15,993 nt of DNA, from positions 1 through 15,993 of the forward strand of contig UQEY01000041.1 in NCBI GenBank assembly GCA_900540235.1, read 5' to 3'. Each line of letters opens with the position of its first letter. The stretch's first letter is position 1. Below, piece after piece: positions 15,770 through 15,993 of the stretch. The position numbers were made by a program, and so were the translations under genes. Source of the DNA: an uncultured Eubacteriales bacterium (GTDB taxonomy: Bacteria; Bacillota; Clostridia; Oscillospirales; Acutalibacteraceae). The notes beneath the pieces are model-generated. The model saw only the letters and a program-made list of their open reading frames with translations. It made no database searches and was not told where the DNA came from.

Positions 15770-15945
15770 TGATGTAAATTATAATTTGCGTCGTCACAAA
15801 CTCCGTATCACTCGTGATGAATTTCTTTAATATATAATTTGAAATTCATCCCTCATTCACTTCGTTGCTCCTCCTTTTCAAAATTTGTCGTACGGTGGTG
15901 CGTCAAATTTTGTATTGAAAAGAGGTTGACGGCTGGCGCCACATT
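15770..15945. repeat. Cluster of inverted repeats in a gene-free region
   Basis: No credible gene is seen after the terminator. Three palindromic structures follow in order: ATCAC-TC-GTGAT (15808-15819); a perfect 10-bp stem GATGAATTTC/GAAATTCATC (15816-15825 with 15841-15850) with a 15-base AT loop; and a longer imperfect pair, CCTCCTTTTCAA..AATTTG at about 15870-15890 against CAAATTTT..TTGAAAAGAGG at about 15901-15925. The first 14 bases (TGATGTAAATTATA) recur inverted at 47-60. The structure suggests a non-coding mobile or interspersed repeat. Confidence 0.6.
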
Positions 15946-15949
15946 GTAT

Positions 15950-15980
15950 GCGGGCGAATGATATTCGCCCCTACGATAGT
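15950..15980. repeat. Second copy of the GTAGGGG palindromic repeat
   Basis: A perfect hairpin GGGCGAAT-GAT-ATTCGCCC (15952-15970) is followed by CCTACGATA. Read on the minus strand the flank TATCGTAGGGGC equals 9165-9176, while the hairpin stem bases differ from that copy (GCGAAT versus GCTAAC) but still pair. The element may continue past the window end. Confidence 0.65.
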
Positions 15981-15993
15981 CTGTATTCGGGGA

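Noticed and set aside
15312..15797. 161-residue minus-strand open frame over the end of the Pip-like gene and its terminator
   Set aside because: It reads through the terminator hairpin and the conserved membrane part of the sense gene and its protein is rich in Cys, Lys and Glu without pattern. It is a shadow frame.

Overview
The window looks like chromosomal DNA of a low-to-mid GC Gram-positive gut Clostridia, most probably Oscillospiraceae/Ruminococcaceae (Ruminococcus- or Faecalibacterium-like). Three things suggest this: a glgB-glgC-glgD-glgA glycogen operon with the paired GlgC/GlgD subunits typical of Firmicutes, lysine synthesis through LL-diaminopimelate aminotransferase (DapL) next to DapF, and several intergenic GC-rich palindromic repeats of the kind scattered through these genomes. 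Taxonomy is inferred from gene content only.

Layout. (1) Bases 1-29 hold the truncated end of a repeat. (2) Bases 60-5993 on the minus strand hold the complete glycogen operon, read glgB > glgC > glgD > glgA and closed by a strong hairpin terminator. GlgB carries an unusual lysine-rich tail of about 79 residues. (3) Bases 5994-6326 are a very AT-rich divergent promoter region. (4) On the plus strand follow an ANTAR-domain RNA-binding regulator with a degenerate receiver domain, dapF, a compound four-hairpin repeat and dapL. (5) After a second, GC-rich palindromic repeat come purC and purB, overlapping by one base, and 18 bp later a secreted FN3-like/transglutaminase-like protein. (6) A near-consensus sigma-A promoter drives a two-gene operon: a small two-helix membrane protein with a charge-segregated tail, translationally coupled through an ATGA overlap to a large YhgE/Pip-family membrane protein, followed by an intrinsic terminator. 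(7) The last 220 bases are a cluster of inverted repeats without a gene.

How the genes work together. GlgC with its inactive-looking partner GlgD makes ADP-glucose, GlgA polymerises it and GlgB branches the polymer. DapL and DapF form consecutive steps from tetrahydrodipicolinate to meso-diaminopimelate for peptidoglycan and lysine. PurC and PurB are consecutive steps of purine synthesis, and PurB also acts in AMP synthesis. The two envelope modules (FN3/transglutaminase protein; small membrane protein plus Pip-like protein) have no assigned function and are the best candidates for new biology. The repeats are the other unexplained layer: at least two families occur more than once within 16 kb.
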